A stretch of 39,155 nt of DNA from Planctomycetota bacterium (lineage in GTDB: Bacteria; Planctomycetota; Phycisphaerae; Phycisphaerales; UBA1924). Both the position numbers and the translations under genes were made by a program. Under the pieces are notes generated by a model, which saw only the letters and a program-made list of their open reading frames with translations, did no database searches and was not told the DNA's origin. Positions 1 through 8,334 of this stretch are shown here, in pieces. Each line of letters starts with the position of its first letter. Within the stretch, counting starts at the first letter, position 1. The stretch is from the NCBI GenBank assembly GCA_024276195.1, contig JAJRXR010000076.1, positions 1 to 39,155 of the forward strand, read 5' to 3'.

Positions 1-2144
1 GGAGTGAGGACAGAGCGGGAAGAAGTGAAGACAGAGGGGACGGAGTTCACGGGCGGGACGCCCGTGCCACGAGGGGGGGGAGTGGCGACGCTTCCATGCG
101 CTTCTACCCCGACCGCTACGCCAAGACCTACGAGACCTGGCACGACGACCTGCGGGACTGGTGCATCAGCCGCCAGCTCTGGTGGGGGCATCGGATTCCG
201 GTTTGGAGTCGACTGGCTTCGATTCCTGTCAACTGGCGTGAGCTGTTGGAGGGCGGCACGCTTGAAGATGAGTTCTTGGAGTTCTGCTACTGGGACCTAC
301 TCGACTACGGCGATCCCGTTCCGCGACATTCGATGGAGCAAGACTCTGGCGATGCAAGGATTGACTGGTCGGCGGCTGCGTCCGTTGTCTTCGAGCGACT
401 CCGTGATGGAGAGGTCTTCAACACCAACGACACTGGAGTGGGAGGTCTCTTTGGTTTTCTCGGCACCGATCCGGGTGGCGACTACAGGGTCTTTGTTTGC
501 GTGCGGAGCAACTGCCCCGGCACCGAAGAGGCTTTAGCAGATCAAGGCTTCACCCAAGACCCCGACGTCCTCGACACCTGGTTCTCCTCCGCCCTCTGGC
601 CGCTCTCGACGATGGGCTGGCCCGACCCGGATACCGCCGCCTCGCTCGACCCCGGCGCACCCGAAGACATCAAGGACTTGCTCGCGGCGTTCAACCCCAC
701 CTCCGTCCTGACCACCGCTCGCGAGATCATCACCCTCTGGGTCTCGCGCATGGTCATGTTCAACCGCTATTTCCTCTCTACCGATCCTCGTGGCACGGGC
801 GTCCCGCCCGTAGCTACCACTCCTCCTCTTTCTTCTCCCCCTATACAACAAGAGCCAGCAAGCACCGAAGACCACGGGCGAGACGCCCGTGCCACGAGAA
901 ATGAAGAAGAGGTAGATCACGGGCGGGACGCCCGTGCTGCGAGGGGGGGGGAAGGCCCGATCCCATTCCACGACGTCTTCATCCACGCCATGATCCAGGA
1001 CGGCGAGGGTCGCAAGATGTCCAAATCCCTCGGCAACGGCGTGGACCCGTTCGACATCATCCACTCCCACGGCGCCGACGCCATGCGCTTCACCCTCGCC
1101 AAGATGACCACACAGACGCAGGACGTGCGCATGCCCGTGGTCTTTGACGAGAAAACCGGCAAGAACACCTCGCCCAAGTTCGACGAGGGCAGGAACTTCT
1201 GCAACAAGCTCTGGAACGCCGCCCGCTTCACGCTGGCGATGCTGGATAAATCGGCTCCGGATTCGGGACACACCTTTCCACCTGCCGACCTTTCGCTCGC
1301 GGACCGCTGGATGCTCTCCCGTCTGGAGACGGCGGCCCGCGACATCGACGAAGCGCTCGCGAGCTACCAGTTCTCGACGTACGCCCAGTTGATGTACGAC
1401 CTGCTGTGGCGTGACTTCTGCGACTGGTATCTCGAGGCGATCAAGCCGCAGGTCGCAGGCGACGCGGGCACACGGGCGACGCTGCGACTGTCGCTCGAGG
1501 TGATCCTGCGCCTGCTGCACCCGATCACGCCCTTCGTGAGCGAGGCGGTCCACGAGCGCCTGCGCGAGGTCCCGATGGCGAGCATCGAGGGCGTCGGGTT
1601 CGCACCGACCAAGCACCCGAACGGGAGCGCGCCGACGCTCTGCCAGTCCGGCTGGCCCGAGATCGCAAGCTCGGTCCGCGACGAGAACGCGGAGGCGGAG
1701 TTCGAGTGGGTCCGATCGCTTGTGCGTTCGATCAACGAGACGCGGGCGGCGCACAAGGTCGAGCCTCGCCGGCGGATCACGCTGCATGTGCCCGAGGCGA
1801 TCGGGGCGCGTCTGGACGCGGTCGCGGAGCTTGTGCGCACACTCGCGGGGTTGGAAACGATCACGCACGACGCTTCGGGCGATGGCGCGGTGTTCACGTT
1901 TGAGTCGAGCGAGCTGAAGCTGTCGAACCTGGCGGACGCGGTGGACGCGGGCGCCGAGCGGGATCGGCTGATGAAGCGCAAGGCGGAGCTGGGCAAGTCG
2001 ATCGGCGCCATGCGTGGGCGCCTGTCAAACCCGGGGTATGTTGACAAGGCGCCCGAGCACTTGGTCCAGCAGACCCGCGACGAGCTGGGCGGGCTCGAAG
2101 AAGAGCTCGCGGCGGTCGAGCGCGCGTTGGAGAACCTCGCGTGA
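1..2144 (+). CDS. valS: Valyl-tRNA synthetase, 3' part (5' end outside window)
   Basis: Class I aminoacyl-tRNA synthetase that charges tRNA-Val in the cytoplasm. The frame is open from position 3, so the ATG at 96 is internal and the N-terminal part with the HIGH motif lies before the window. Seen here: the [11 protein letters not shown] and [16 protein letters not shown] signatures near 96-210, [13 protein letters not shown] near 565-603, the KMSKS loop at 1014-1028, the anticodon-binding helical domain (about 1290-1900) and the C-terminal coiled-coil arm (about 1935-2141). Oddities: a long insertion between the WGHRIPVW and DVLDTWF motifs, and four palindromic repeat copies read in frame as HGRDARAT or GTGVPPV. 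The frame is never broken, so I call it functional. The stop overlaps the GTG start of the next gene. Confidence 0.95.
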   Translation, partial: SEDRAGRSEDRGDGVHGRDARATRGGSGDASMRFYPDRYAKTYETWHDDLRDWCISRQLWWGHRIPVWSRLASIPVNWRELLEGGTLEDEFLEFCYWDLLDYGDPVPRHSMEQDSGDARIDWSAAASVVFERLRDGEVFNTNDTGVGGLFGFLGTDPGGDYRVFVCVRSNCPGTEEALADQGFTQDPDVLDTWFSSALWPLSTMGWPDPDTAASLDPGAPEDIKDLLAAFNPTSVLTTAREIITLWVSRMVMFNRYFLSTDPRGTGVPPVATTPPLSSPPIQQEPASTEDHGRDARATRNEEEVDHGRDARAARGGEGPIPFHDVFIHAMIQDGEGRKMSKSLGNGVDPFDIIHSHGADAMRFTLAKMTTQTQDVRMPVVFDEKTGKNTSPKFDEGRNFCNKLWNAARFTLAMLDKSAPDSGHTFPPADLSLADRWMLSRLETAARDIDEALASYQFSTYAQLMYDLLWRDFCDWYLEAIKPQVAGDAGTRATLRLSLEVILRLLHPITPFVSEAVHERLREVPMASIEGVGFAPTKHPNGSAPTLCQSGWPEIASSVRDENAEAEFEWVRSLVRSINETRAAHKVEPRRRITLHVPEAIGARLDAVAELVRTLAGLETITHDASGDGAVFTFESSELKLSNLADAVDAGAERDRLMKRKAELGKSIGAMRGRLSNPGYVDKAPEHLVQQTRDELGGLEEELAAVERALENLA
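48..73 (+). repeat. Palindromic repeat A, copy 1, in frame in valS
   Basis: A 26-bp element whose core is the palindrome acgggcg-gga-cgcccgt (49-65), followed by gccacgag and a G-tract. It is translated in the valS frame as HGRDARATR. Copies 2-4 are at 787-811, 873-898 and 918-943. Confidence 0.85.
787..811 (-). repeat. Palindromic repeat A, copy 2, inverted, in frame in valS
   Basis: The reverse complement of copy 1 over 25 bases. In the valS frame this orientation reads RGTGVPPV. It lies just before the region encoding the KMSKS loop, in a Ser/Pro/Thr-rich stretch that is not part of the ValRS family consensus. Confidence 0.85.
873..898 (+). repeat. Palindromic repeat A, copy 3, in frame in valS
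   Basis: Same orientation as copy 1, with one substitution (g to a) in the loop of the palindrome. It is translated as HGRDARATR. Confidence 0.85.
918..943 (+). repeat. Palindromic repeat A, copy 4, in frame in valS
   Basis: Same orientation as copy 1 and 20 bases after copy 3. It has two changes in the right flank and is translated as HGRDARAAR, followed by a G-tract as in copy 1. Copies 3 and 4 form a near-tandem pair. Confidence 0.85.
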
Positions 2145-3265
2145 TACCGACGCTGCGGATGCTGCGGATGGTCGGCGTCAGCGCCTGTCTGTGCGCCGGG
2201 CTCGGGCAGGCGGGGTGCTCGTCGGCGCCGACGCGCGATGCGGCGCCCGGCGTGCTCGAGGCGGGCGCGCTGACCCCGCGGGACGCTGTTCTTCACGTCG
2301 AAGCGTGGACCTTCGAGGGGATCCGCGGGCGGGCGATCACAACAGCCTCGTTCCGGGTGTACACCACCAGCCCGGATTCGCTGACCATCGCGCGACTGCC
2401 CGCGTTTCTTGAGGGCGCGTTGACGCACTACCGGAGCGAGCTGGCGGCGCTGCCGGCGCCCGGCGCGCGCATGGAAACGTACATGATGCCGACGCGCCCG
2501 CAGTGGGAACGCCTGACGCGCCGCCTGCTCGGCGACAAGGCCGGGCCTTACCTGCGGATCGTGCGCGGCGGGTTCGCGGCGGGCGGGCGCGGCGTGTACT
2601 TCGACATCGGTCCGCGTGATTCGCTGCTCATCGCGGCCCACGAGGGCTGGCACCAGTACGCGCAGACCACGTTCAAAGGCGCGATGCCCGTGTGGCTCGA
2701 CGAGGGCGTCGCGGCGTACATGGAGGGCTTCCGCTGGGACCCGGCCCAGCCCGACCGCGCCATCTTCCTCGCGTGGTCAAACCCCGAGCGGTTCGACCGC
2801 CTGCGCGACGCGGCCCGGACGGGGCGGCTCCTTCCGCTGTCCGAGCTGCTCTCGACAACGCCGCAGCGCCAGATCCGACATGGGTCGAGCCAGATCCTGA
2901 CGTACTACGCCCAGCTCTGGGCGCTGATTCACTTTCTCCACGAGGGCGAGGGGAGGCGGCACGCGCCGGCGCTGTCACGCCTGCTGCGCGACGCGGCCTC
3001 GGGGCGGGTCGAGAATGTTCTGATCTCGAGCCTCGGGCGCGATCGCGCCGCCAACGCCATGAAAGGGCGCACGGGCGCGGATGTCCTGCTCGTGTACTTC
3101 GCGGCCCCGGGCGAGCCCGGCGCGATCGAGCGGCTCGACCTGGAATACAGGCGGTTTGTCCGCGACATCACCCGCCCGGGAGCGCGCAACGACGTGATCG
3201 CGGGGCGATCGCCGGTCAGTTCGCCGGTCAGTTCGCGGGCGCCTCGGTCAGCGCCCCCGCGATGA
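2141..3265 (+). CDS. Putative lipoprotein metallopeptidase (gluzincin-like)
   Basis: 374 residues from a GTG that overlaps the valS stop (GTGA), suggesting translational coupling. The N-terminus is a lipoprotein signal with a lipobox ending in Cys26 (GQAGC), so the mature protein is probably membrane-anchored outside the cytoplasm. An HExxH zinc motif, HEGWH, sits at about residues 167-171. WLDEGVAAY follows at about 185-193 and supplies the Glu expected as third zinc ligand in gluzincins. The layout resembles DUF1570-type planctomycete proteins; that family name is from memory. Substrate unknown. The low-complexity C-terminus overlaps the convergent ftsI gene by 38 bases. Zinc peptidase activity is inferred from motifs only. 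Confidence 0.75.
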   Translation: MIPTLRMLRMVGVSACLCAGLGQAGCSSAPTRDAAPGVLEAGALTPRDAVLHVEAWTFEGIRGRAITTASFRVYTTSPDSLTIARLPAFLEGALTHYRSELAALPAPGARMETYMMPTRPQWERLTRRLLGDKAGPYLRIVRGGFAAGGRGVYFDIGPRDSLLIAAHEGWHQYAQTTFKGAMPVWLDEGVAAYMEGFRWDPAQPDRAIFLAWSNPERFDRLRDAARTGRLLPLSELLSTTPQRQIRHGSSQILTYYAQLWALIHFLHEGEGRRHAPALSRLLRDAASGRVENVLISSLGRDRAANAMKGRTGADVLLVYFAAPGEPGAIERLDLEYRRFVRDITRPGARNDVIAGRSPVSSPVSSRAPRSAPPR

Positions 3266-5354
3266 TCCCGTTGCCCGCCGACCCGGGCTGGTGGTCGGGC
3301 GGGACGCCCATATAGGTGAGCGAGCGTTCGATGACGCGCCGGACGACCGGGCCAGCGACGGACGAGCCGTAGTGCGCTCTGACGCGCACGCGCGACGGGC
3401 CTGGGTCATCGATCACGACGAGAACAACAAGCTCCGGCTCGCTCGCGGGGGCTGCGGCGATGAAGCTGGAGTTGTACTGGCGCTGGAAGTACCCGGTCGC
3501 GCCGGGGGGGCGTTTTTTGCCGGGCGGGGGGACGCAGGGGATCTGCGCGGTGCCGGACTTTCCGAACATGGTGTAGCGCGGGGTCGGGTCGTCGGGAAAC
3601 GTGCGTTTGAGCTTCTCATCGAGACGGTCGGCCACGCCCAGCATGCCGGATCGCGTGGTGATCGCTACCTCGGGCGGGAGAACACGAACGATCACCCCTG
3701 CGCGCGAGGCGTCGCCCTCGTCGGCGACGAGCGTCAGTCGCGGCAGCGTCCCGGCCAGCTCGCCCGAGCGCGCAAACGCGCTGAACGCGCGGACCATCTG
3801 GACGGGGGTGACACCGATCTCGTGCCCGATGGAGACGTAGGTCTGTGAGTAGAGCGACCAGCTCTTGGCGCTGGTGACAAGCCCGGTCGATTCGCCGGGC
3901 AGGCCCAGATCGGTGCGCGAGCCGAACCCGAACCGGAGGACGGCGCCGCGGAGCTGGGCGGCGCTCATGCGCTCCGACAGGCGGGCCATGCCGATGTTCG
4001 AGGAGAACTTGAGCACGTCGTTCCACGTCAATCGGTTTCGGAAAGTAACGTCCTCGACGGTGCGTCCGCACTGGGTTTTGTAGAGGTTTCGCTCGTGCTC
4101 AAGGATTTCCTCGGCGTCGATCAGGCCGGCCTCCCAGCCCGCGGACCAGACGAACGGCTTGAAGGTCGAGCCGGGCTCGTAGAGATCCTCCACACACCGG
4201 TTGCGCCCGAGCGCCGGGTGAACATCGCGCGCCGGGTCGGGCAGCAGGGTGATGTATCGCGGGCGGTCGCGGACATCGCGCGCCAGCTCGGCGTGCGGCG
4301 AGGCCCAGGTCTGTGTCTGCTCGTCGAGCTCGAGCCAGGGGAAGGGCTGGGCGTCGGGAACATCGCGCAGCAGGTCGCCCATGGCGAGGACTTCACCGGT
4401 ATTGGGATTGAGGATAACGATGCGCCCGCCGGCGGCGTCCGCCTCGTCCATGCCGCGCCGGAGTTCTTCGAGCGCGATGTGCTGGAGCTCGAGATCAATC
4501 GAGAGGCGGACGGACTCGCCCGAGACGCCGGCGTTCCAGGCGCCGCGCTCGACCCAGAGTGGGCGCCCCCACGCATCACGAACATAGCTGGCCTTGCCAT
4601 CGGACTCGCGGAGGCGGCTATCGAGCATCCGCTCGGCGCCCATGAGCCCGAACTGGTCGAGCGAGGCGTCGCGCAGGCCCGCCTTGCCCACGATCGAAGC
4701 CGCAGCGTCGCCCCCGGGGTACTCGCGCATCGGGCGGCGTTCGAGCCACACGCCCGGGAGCGAGAGAGCCTCGATCCGCTTGGCGTGGGCCAGGTCAACT
4801 TCGCCCCCGAGCGGGACGTAGCGGATCAGCTTCGAGGCGGGCTGGTCACCGCCGGGCGCAGTCTCGCCCGGCGCCGCGGGCTCGAGCCCGAGCCTGCGCT
4901 CGACTGCGCGGACCAGCTCGTCGAGCGGGTCCGAATCAACAGCGTCTGGTGTGCGCGCGCGCCTAGTGTCGTTGACGATCATGCGGCTCATGATCTTGGC
5001 GCCGACTTGGTCGGGCTCGAGTCCGAGCGCATCGCTGAGCGCGATGATGACGCCGCCGGGCTCATCGGGCAAACGCTCGGGATCAACGATGACGCGGTAC
5101 CCGAAGCGTGAGGTCGAGAGGACGCGCCCGCGCCGGTCGTACAGATCACCCCGCGGCGATTGCAGCGACGCGGTGCTGGTGCGCCTCGCGATGTGCGAGG
5201 CGAGCTGCGCGCCGGGCGCTGCCTGGAGCTGAACCACCCGCCCGAGCAAAACAACAAACAGAAGCGTGACACCCATCGCAAAGAGGCGCGTCACGGCGTC
5301 GATGCGCAGCGCGGGGGACGGGGGTGTACGGGCCGGACCGGTCACGGGGACCAC
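3228..5354 (-). CDS. ftsI: FtsI/PBP2-type peptidoglycan transpeptidase
   Basis: 708 residues. A class B penicillin-binding protein that would crosslink septal peptidoglycan in the periplasm. One N-terminal membrane segment (about residues 25-42) is followed by the dimerisation domain (GDLYDRRGRVLS near 55-66) and the transpeptidase domain. All three active-site motifs are present: STFK with nucleophile Ser at about 396, SSN in KFSSNIGM near 450, and KSG at about 599-601. Its start overlaps the end of the FtsL-like gene by 13 bases, as expected for an ftsL-ftsI pair. The final residues (MGVPPDHQPG) are encoded by a sequence that resembles a degenerate palindromic repeat A. It overlaps the convergent lipoprotein gene at its 3' end. 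Confidence 0.93.
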   Translation of the reverse strand: MVPVTGPARTPPSPALRIDAVTRLFAMGVTLLFVVLLGRVVQLQAAPGAQLASHIARRTSTASLQSPRGDLYDRRGRVLSTSRFGYRVIVDPERLPDEPGGVIIALSDALGLEPDQVGAKIMSRMIVNDTRRARTPDAVDSDPLDELVRAVERRLGLEPAAPGETAPGGDQPASKLIRYVPLGGEVDLAHAKRIEALSLPGVWLERRPMREYPGGDAAASIVGKAGLRDASLDQFGLMGAERMLDSRLRESDGKASYVRDAWGRPLWVERGAWNAGVSGESVRLSIDLELQHIALEELRRGMDEADAAGGRIVILNPNTGEVLAMGDLLRDVPDAQPFPWLELDEQTQTWASPHAELARDVRDRPRYITLLPDPARDVHPALGRNRCVEDLYEPGSTFKPFVWSAGWEAGLIDAEEILEHERNLYKTQCGRTVEDVTFRNRLTWNDVLKFSSNIGMARLSERMSAAQLRGAVLRFGFGSRTDLGLPGESTGLVTSAKSWSLYSQTYVSIGHEIGVTPVQMVRAFSAFARSGELAGTLPRLTLVADEGDASRAGVIVRVLPPEVAITTRSGMLGVADRLDEKLKRTFPDDPTPRYTMFGKSGTAQIPCVPPPGKKRPPGATGYFQRQYNSSFIAAAPASEPELVVLVVIDDPGPSRVRVRAHYGSSVAGPVVRRVIERSLTYMGVPPDHQPGSAGNGIIAGALTEAPAN

Positions 5355-5677
5355 CCATCGCCCAGCGGCTCGAGCGCGGGCGCCAGGGCCTCGTGGGTTT
5401 CACCAAATATCTCGGGCGCCTCAAGCTCGACGAGCCCGTCCTGGGCGGGCAGAAGGGCGCCCTCGATCGAGCGTCCGGCCATGGCGCGGACGGTGTCGGG
5501 GTTGGACAGGGCCGCGATCTGTGCGCGCAGCTCGCGCAGGCGCTGCTCGTGCTCGCGGACGCGCAGGCGAGACTCGGCCAGCTCGTGGGCCGCCTGGAGG
5601 CGGGACTGGCGCATTGCAAGCACCCCGCCGGAGCAGGATCCGAAGACGAGAATCAGCACGCCGAGCTTGACGAACAC
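5342..5677 (-). CDS. Small FtsL-like membrane/coiled-coil protein
   Basis: 111 residues: a short N-terminal hydrophobic segment (KLGVLILVFGSCSGGVLA) followed by a heptad-rich coiled coil (about residues 20-60), ending in a short acidic tail. No enzyme motif is present. Size, topology and position directly upstream of ftsI, with a 13-base overlap, match FtsL, the bitopic septal scaffold that pairs with FtsI. FtsL sequences are poorly conserved, so the call rests mainly on context. The segment before the coiled coil contains a Cys (SCSGG), which could instead indicate a lipoprotein-like signal. The gene follows the LysM gene after about 19 bases. Confidence 0.65.
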   Translation of the reverse strand: MFVKLGVLILVFGSCSGGVLAMRQSRLQAAHELAESRLRVREHEQRLRELRAQIAALSNPDTVRAMAGRSIEGALLPAQDGLVELEAPEIFGETHEALAPALEPLGDGWSP

Positions 5678-5696
5678 AGCGGGCTCCTCGGCGCCA

Positions 5697-6680
5697 TCAG
5701 CCCGCGGGGATCCGCAGGGTCATGCCCTCGCGGATCTCGTCGGCGTTGGAAATCTTGTCCGCGTTGAGCGAGATGATCTCGTCCATGCGTTTGACCGTGC
5801 CCAGCAGGCGCTGGCTGATCTGGCCCAGCGTGTCGCCGTTCTCGACCGTGTACTCGGTAGGCGAGCCCGTGCGCCTGGGCTGGCTCTGCGCTGGCTGCAC
5901 GCCAGCTCTCGGCGGCACGTCGATGCGCGTCGGGTTCCTGGCGTCCGCTGGCATCCGCAGGCGAAGGCCGATCCGGAGCACCGAGTCGTTGGGCAGGCGG
6001 TCGGCGTTGAGATCGCGGATCTCGCGCCAGCGCGACCCGGAGCCGAGCCGCTTCTTGGCGATCGAGTACAGCGAATCGTCCTTGCGGACGTGGTACTCCC
6101 AGGGAATAACGCTGGGCTCAGGGCTGCGCGTCTCGGTTGCGCGCCGGGAGGTGTTCGCAGCGATGGCCGCGGGCTGAGTCAGGGGGACGAGGTTGACGCC
6201 GTGGACGCGAGCACTGTCGATCAGGCTCGCGGCATTCGAGGCGAGGGCGCTGCGGGTCTGACTCGTCCGGCCCTGCTTGATGAGCAGGGGCGAATCGCGA
6301 AGTGAATCGCGCGCGGATGTAGCCCGCTGCTGCGCGAGCGACTGCTGGCGAGCCGGCTGACGTGGATTGCGAGAGTTCGCCAGGAGCGCGCTATCAATCA
6401 GCCCGGACCCGGTCGAGCGCGGGGCGCTCCAGGGGGTGTTGGGCAGGCGGGGCTCGGAGGCCTGCGGGCGGGCAGCGACGGGCGTTGTCTGCGTCGATAC
6501 GAGCGGCTCAGATGGAGTGAACTCGTGGGCTCGGATGATGCCGACCGCCCCGATCTCCTGCTCATTGAGTTCGCGCAGCTGGGCCTGGCGAGCATGCGAG
6601 AAGTGATCGCTGACGAGCACCCCCACGATAAGGATGACCGAAAATCCAACGATGAGCGCGAGCTTATTCTCTCGGGTCAC
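5697..6680 (-). CDS. Membrane-anchored protein with two LysM domains
   Basis: 327 residues from the GTG at 6680. I prefer this start to the longer upstream frame because an AAGGA-type ribosome binding site lies just before it and the translation begins with a normal signal anchor (KLALIVGFSVILIVGVLV). A long Ser/Arg/Thr-rich, probably disordered linker follows. Then come two LysM domains: EYHVRKDDSLYSIA at roughly residues 197-247 and EYTVENGDTLGQIS at about 275-326. LysM binds N-acetylglucosamine-containing glycans such as peptidoglycan. Its position between rsmH and the FtsL/FtsI pair suggests a role in cell-wall growth or division. No catalytic domain is visible, so a structural or targeting role is likeliest. 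Confidence 0.85.
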   Translation of the reverse strand: MTRENKLALIVGFSVILIVGVLVSDHFSHARQAQLRELNEQEIGAVGIIRAHEFTPSEPLVSTQTTPVAARPQASEPRLPNTPWSAPRSTGSGLIDSALLANSRNPRQPARQQSLAQQRATSARDSLRDSPLLIKQGRTSQTRSALASNAASLIDSARVHGVNLVPLTQPAAIAANTSRRATETRSPEPSVIPWEYHVRKDDSLYSIAKKRLGSGSRWREIRDLNADRLPNDSVLRIGLRLRMPADARNPTRIDVPPRAGVQPAQSQPRRTGSPTEYTVENGDTLGQISQRLLGTVKRMDEIISLNADKISNADEIREGMTLRIPAG

Positions 6681-6823
6681 AGCGGCGCGTCCTTGCGTCC
6701 GGTCGCCCGACGGTCCGCTCCGCGGGCGCCAGCGAGAAGTCAGTTTCGTCCCCCGTCCCTGGGGGGCGTGAGCGTACACGCTCGAATCCGCCGCCGGGGC
6801 GTTGACCCCGATCAGCACACCGT

Positions 6824-7891
6824 TTATCCCCCGCCGATCACGATCGCGCGGAGCTTCGCCGAGCGGGCGCGCGGATTGCGCTCGCACTCATCCTCACTCG
6901 GGCGCACGGGCTTTCGCGTCAGCACCGACGCGAGACCCTGCTCGCACATCGAGGCGAGAGCGCGCTTGACGGGTCTGTCTTCGAGACTGTGAAACGAGAT
7001 AAACACCACCCGCGCTCCCGGCTTGAGCCACGACCCGACACCCGACGACACGTCCTTGGCGGCGCGAGCGACGCTGGCGAGCAGCGCCTCCAGGCTGCCG
7101 ATCTCGTCGTTGACGCCGATCCGCAGGGCCTGGAATGTTCGCGTCGCCGGGTCGAGGCGCGAGCCCCCGCCCCGCCCCGCGCGGGGGCAGGCCGAGCGCA
7201 CGATCTCGCCCAGGCGTGACGTGGATTCAATCGGCCCGTCACGCCGGGCTTCGACAACTTTCCGGGCGATGCGCCGCGCGTTGCGGTCTTCGCCGAATCG
7301 CCAGATGAGGTCGGCGAGTTCCCGCTCGGGGAGGGTGTTGACCAGTTCCGCCGCCGTCACGGGCGAAGTCGGGTCCAGTCGCATGTCCAGCGGGCCATCG
7401 CGCCGGAAGCTCAGGCCCCGGGCCGGGTCATCGACCTGGGTTGAGGCGAAGCCGAGATCCGCCAGGAGCATGTCGCCCGCAATGGCTTGATTGGCAAGTG
7501 TTCGGGGGAGTCGAGCGAACCCGTCGTTGATCGCGAGAACCGACGCCGAGGCGGGGTCGTCCGGGCACAGGCTCGATCGGACGTTGGCCTCGGCCCGGGC
7601 GAGGTTGCCCGCGTCGAAATCATTGAGGACGACCGAGCCGGCATCGCCGAGGATCCGGGCGATCGCCGAGGCGTGCCCGCCGAGGCCGGCGGTGCAGTCG
7701 ATGAGCGTCTGACCCGGGGCCGGGGCGAGGGCGTCGAGCGTCTCATCGAGCAGGACGGGGATGTGGTCGAGGTCGGCGATGGATGATTGTTCGTCCGAAT
7801 CGCCCTCGGCGATAGAATCATGACGATATGGATGGCGAATCTGACCAGTTTGATGCCAGCAATGACTGCGTGGTCCGCCTGGGATCTGCAT
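6824..7891 (-). CDS. rsmH: 16S rRNA (cytosine(1402)-N(4))-methyltransferase RsmH
   Basis: SAM-dependent methyltransferase (MraW) acting on C1402 of 16S rRNA. Family signatures appear in order: HIPVLLDETLDAL, the SAM-binding DCTAGLGGHASAI, the ADLGFASTQVDDPARG block, VVFISFHSLEDR, and the C-terminal RNPRARSAKLRAI. It normally heads the division/cell-wall cluster, as here. The start is uncertain. The only in-frame ATG (7891) lies 64 bases inside the divergent DUF2007-like gene and adds about 40 residues before the family's usual N-terminus. No ATG, GTG or TTG falls between, so either the genes overlap head to head or an atypical start such as ATC near 7813 is used. A 143-base gap separates it from the LysM gene. 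Confidence 0.95.
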   Translation of the reverse strand: MQIPGGPRSHCWHQTGQIRHPYRHDSIAEGDSDEQSSIADLDHIPVLLDETLDALAPAPGQTLIDCTAGLGGHASAIARILGDAGSVVLNDFDAGNLARAEANVRSSLCPDDPASASVLAINDGFARLPRTLANQAIAGDMLLADLGFASTQVDDPARGLSFRRDGPLDMRLDPTSPVTAAELVNTLPERELADLIWRFGEDRNARRIARKVVEARRDGPIESTSRLGEIVRSACPRAGRGGGSRLDPATRTFQALRIGVNDEIGSLEALLASVARAAKDVSSGVGSWLKPGARVVFISFHSLEDRPVKRALASMCEQGLASVLTRKPVRPSEDECERNPRARSAKLRAIVIGGG

Positions 7892-8334
7892 TGACCGAGC
7901 CCGGCGCCCACATTATCGCCTCGATCATTGATGAAGCGGGAATCAAGGTCCGGGTCGCTGGCGCCACCACCATCGGGTCCATGGTGTTCTCCGGGGGTCA
8001 GTTCTCGATCGAGGTCCTGGTCTTCGATCGCGATTATGAGGCTTCCCGGGCGCTCATTAAGGCGCTTCCAGCCGGCGAGCGTGCGCTGGACGCCAAGGGG
8101 CAGTGCGTGCTGTGCCGGTACGACATGACAGGGATTGACGCGCCAATCTGCCCCGAGTGCGGCGCCGACTTGGACGAGTTGGGCGGCGTCGAGCGATACT
8201 TCCGCCTTGCCCCGGCGCCAGGCGAAGGGCGATTGATCCAGAATTTCGGCGCGGTATTGGGCGCCGGTGTTCTGTTGATGCTCGTGTTGAGCTTCATAGC
8301 TGTCCTCATCTACGAGGCGTTCCAACCGGCATGA
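7828..8334 (+). CDS. DUF2007-like protein with zinc knuckle and C-terminal membrane segment
   Basis: 168 residues. The N-terminal half (VRLGSALTEPGAHIIASIIDEAGIKV...FSIEVLVFDRDYEASRALI) matches the pattern of DUF2007, the 'putative signal transducing protein' family of small ferredoxin-like domains. A four-cysteine knuckle follows: CVLCRYDMTGIDAPICPEC at about residues 92-110, probably binding zinc. A hydrophobic C-terminal helix near residues 140-163 suggests a tail anchor. The next gene starts inside its stop (ATGA) and is a paralogue, so the two are co-translated. Function unknown. Its 5' end overlaps the only ATG start available to rsmH on the other strand. Confidence 0.7.
   Translation: MDGESDQFDASNDCVVRLGSALTEPGAHIIASIIDEAGIKVRVAGATTIGSMVFSGGQFSIEVLVFDRDYEASRALIKALPAGERALDAKGQCVLCRYDMTGIDAPICPECGADLDELGGVERYFRLAPAPGEGRLIQNFGAVLGAGVLLMLVLSFIAVLIYEAFQPA

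Noticed and set aside
48-943. A CRISPR array in valS
   Set aside because: The repeats are palindromic, differ in orientation and are irregularly spaced (gaps of 20 to over 700 bases), and lie in a coding frame.
534-1868. Long minus-strand open frame (444 codons) opposite valS
   Set aside because: It is antisense to a clear ValRS with all family motifs, is rich in Arg/His/Asp with no recognisable domain, and results from high G+C codon bias.
1-2144. valS as a pseudogene because of the repeats
   Set aside because: The frame is open through all copies, and KMSKS and the C-terminal domains are intact.
1364-2653. Minus-strand open frame spanning the valS end and the lipoprotein gene
   Set aside because: It crosses two real genes, has Arg/Pro/Ser-rich composition and lacks a ribosome binding site and homology.
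4095-5111. Plus-strand open frame of 338 codons opposite ftsI
   Set aside because: ftsI has all three transpeptidase motifs on the other strand. This frame is compositionally a shadow.
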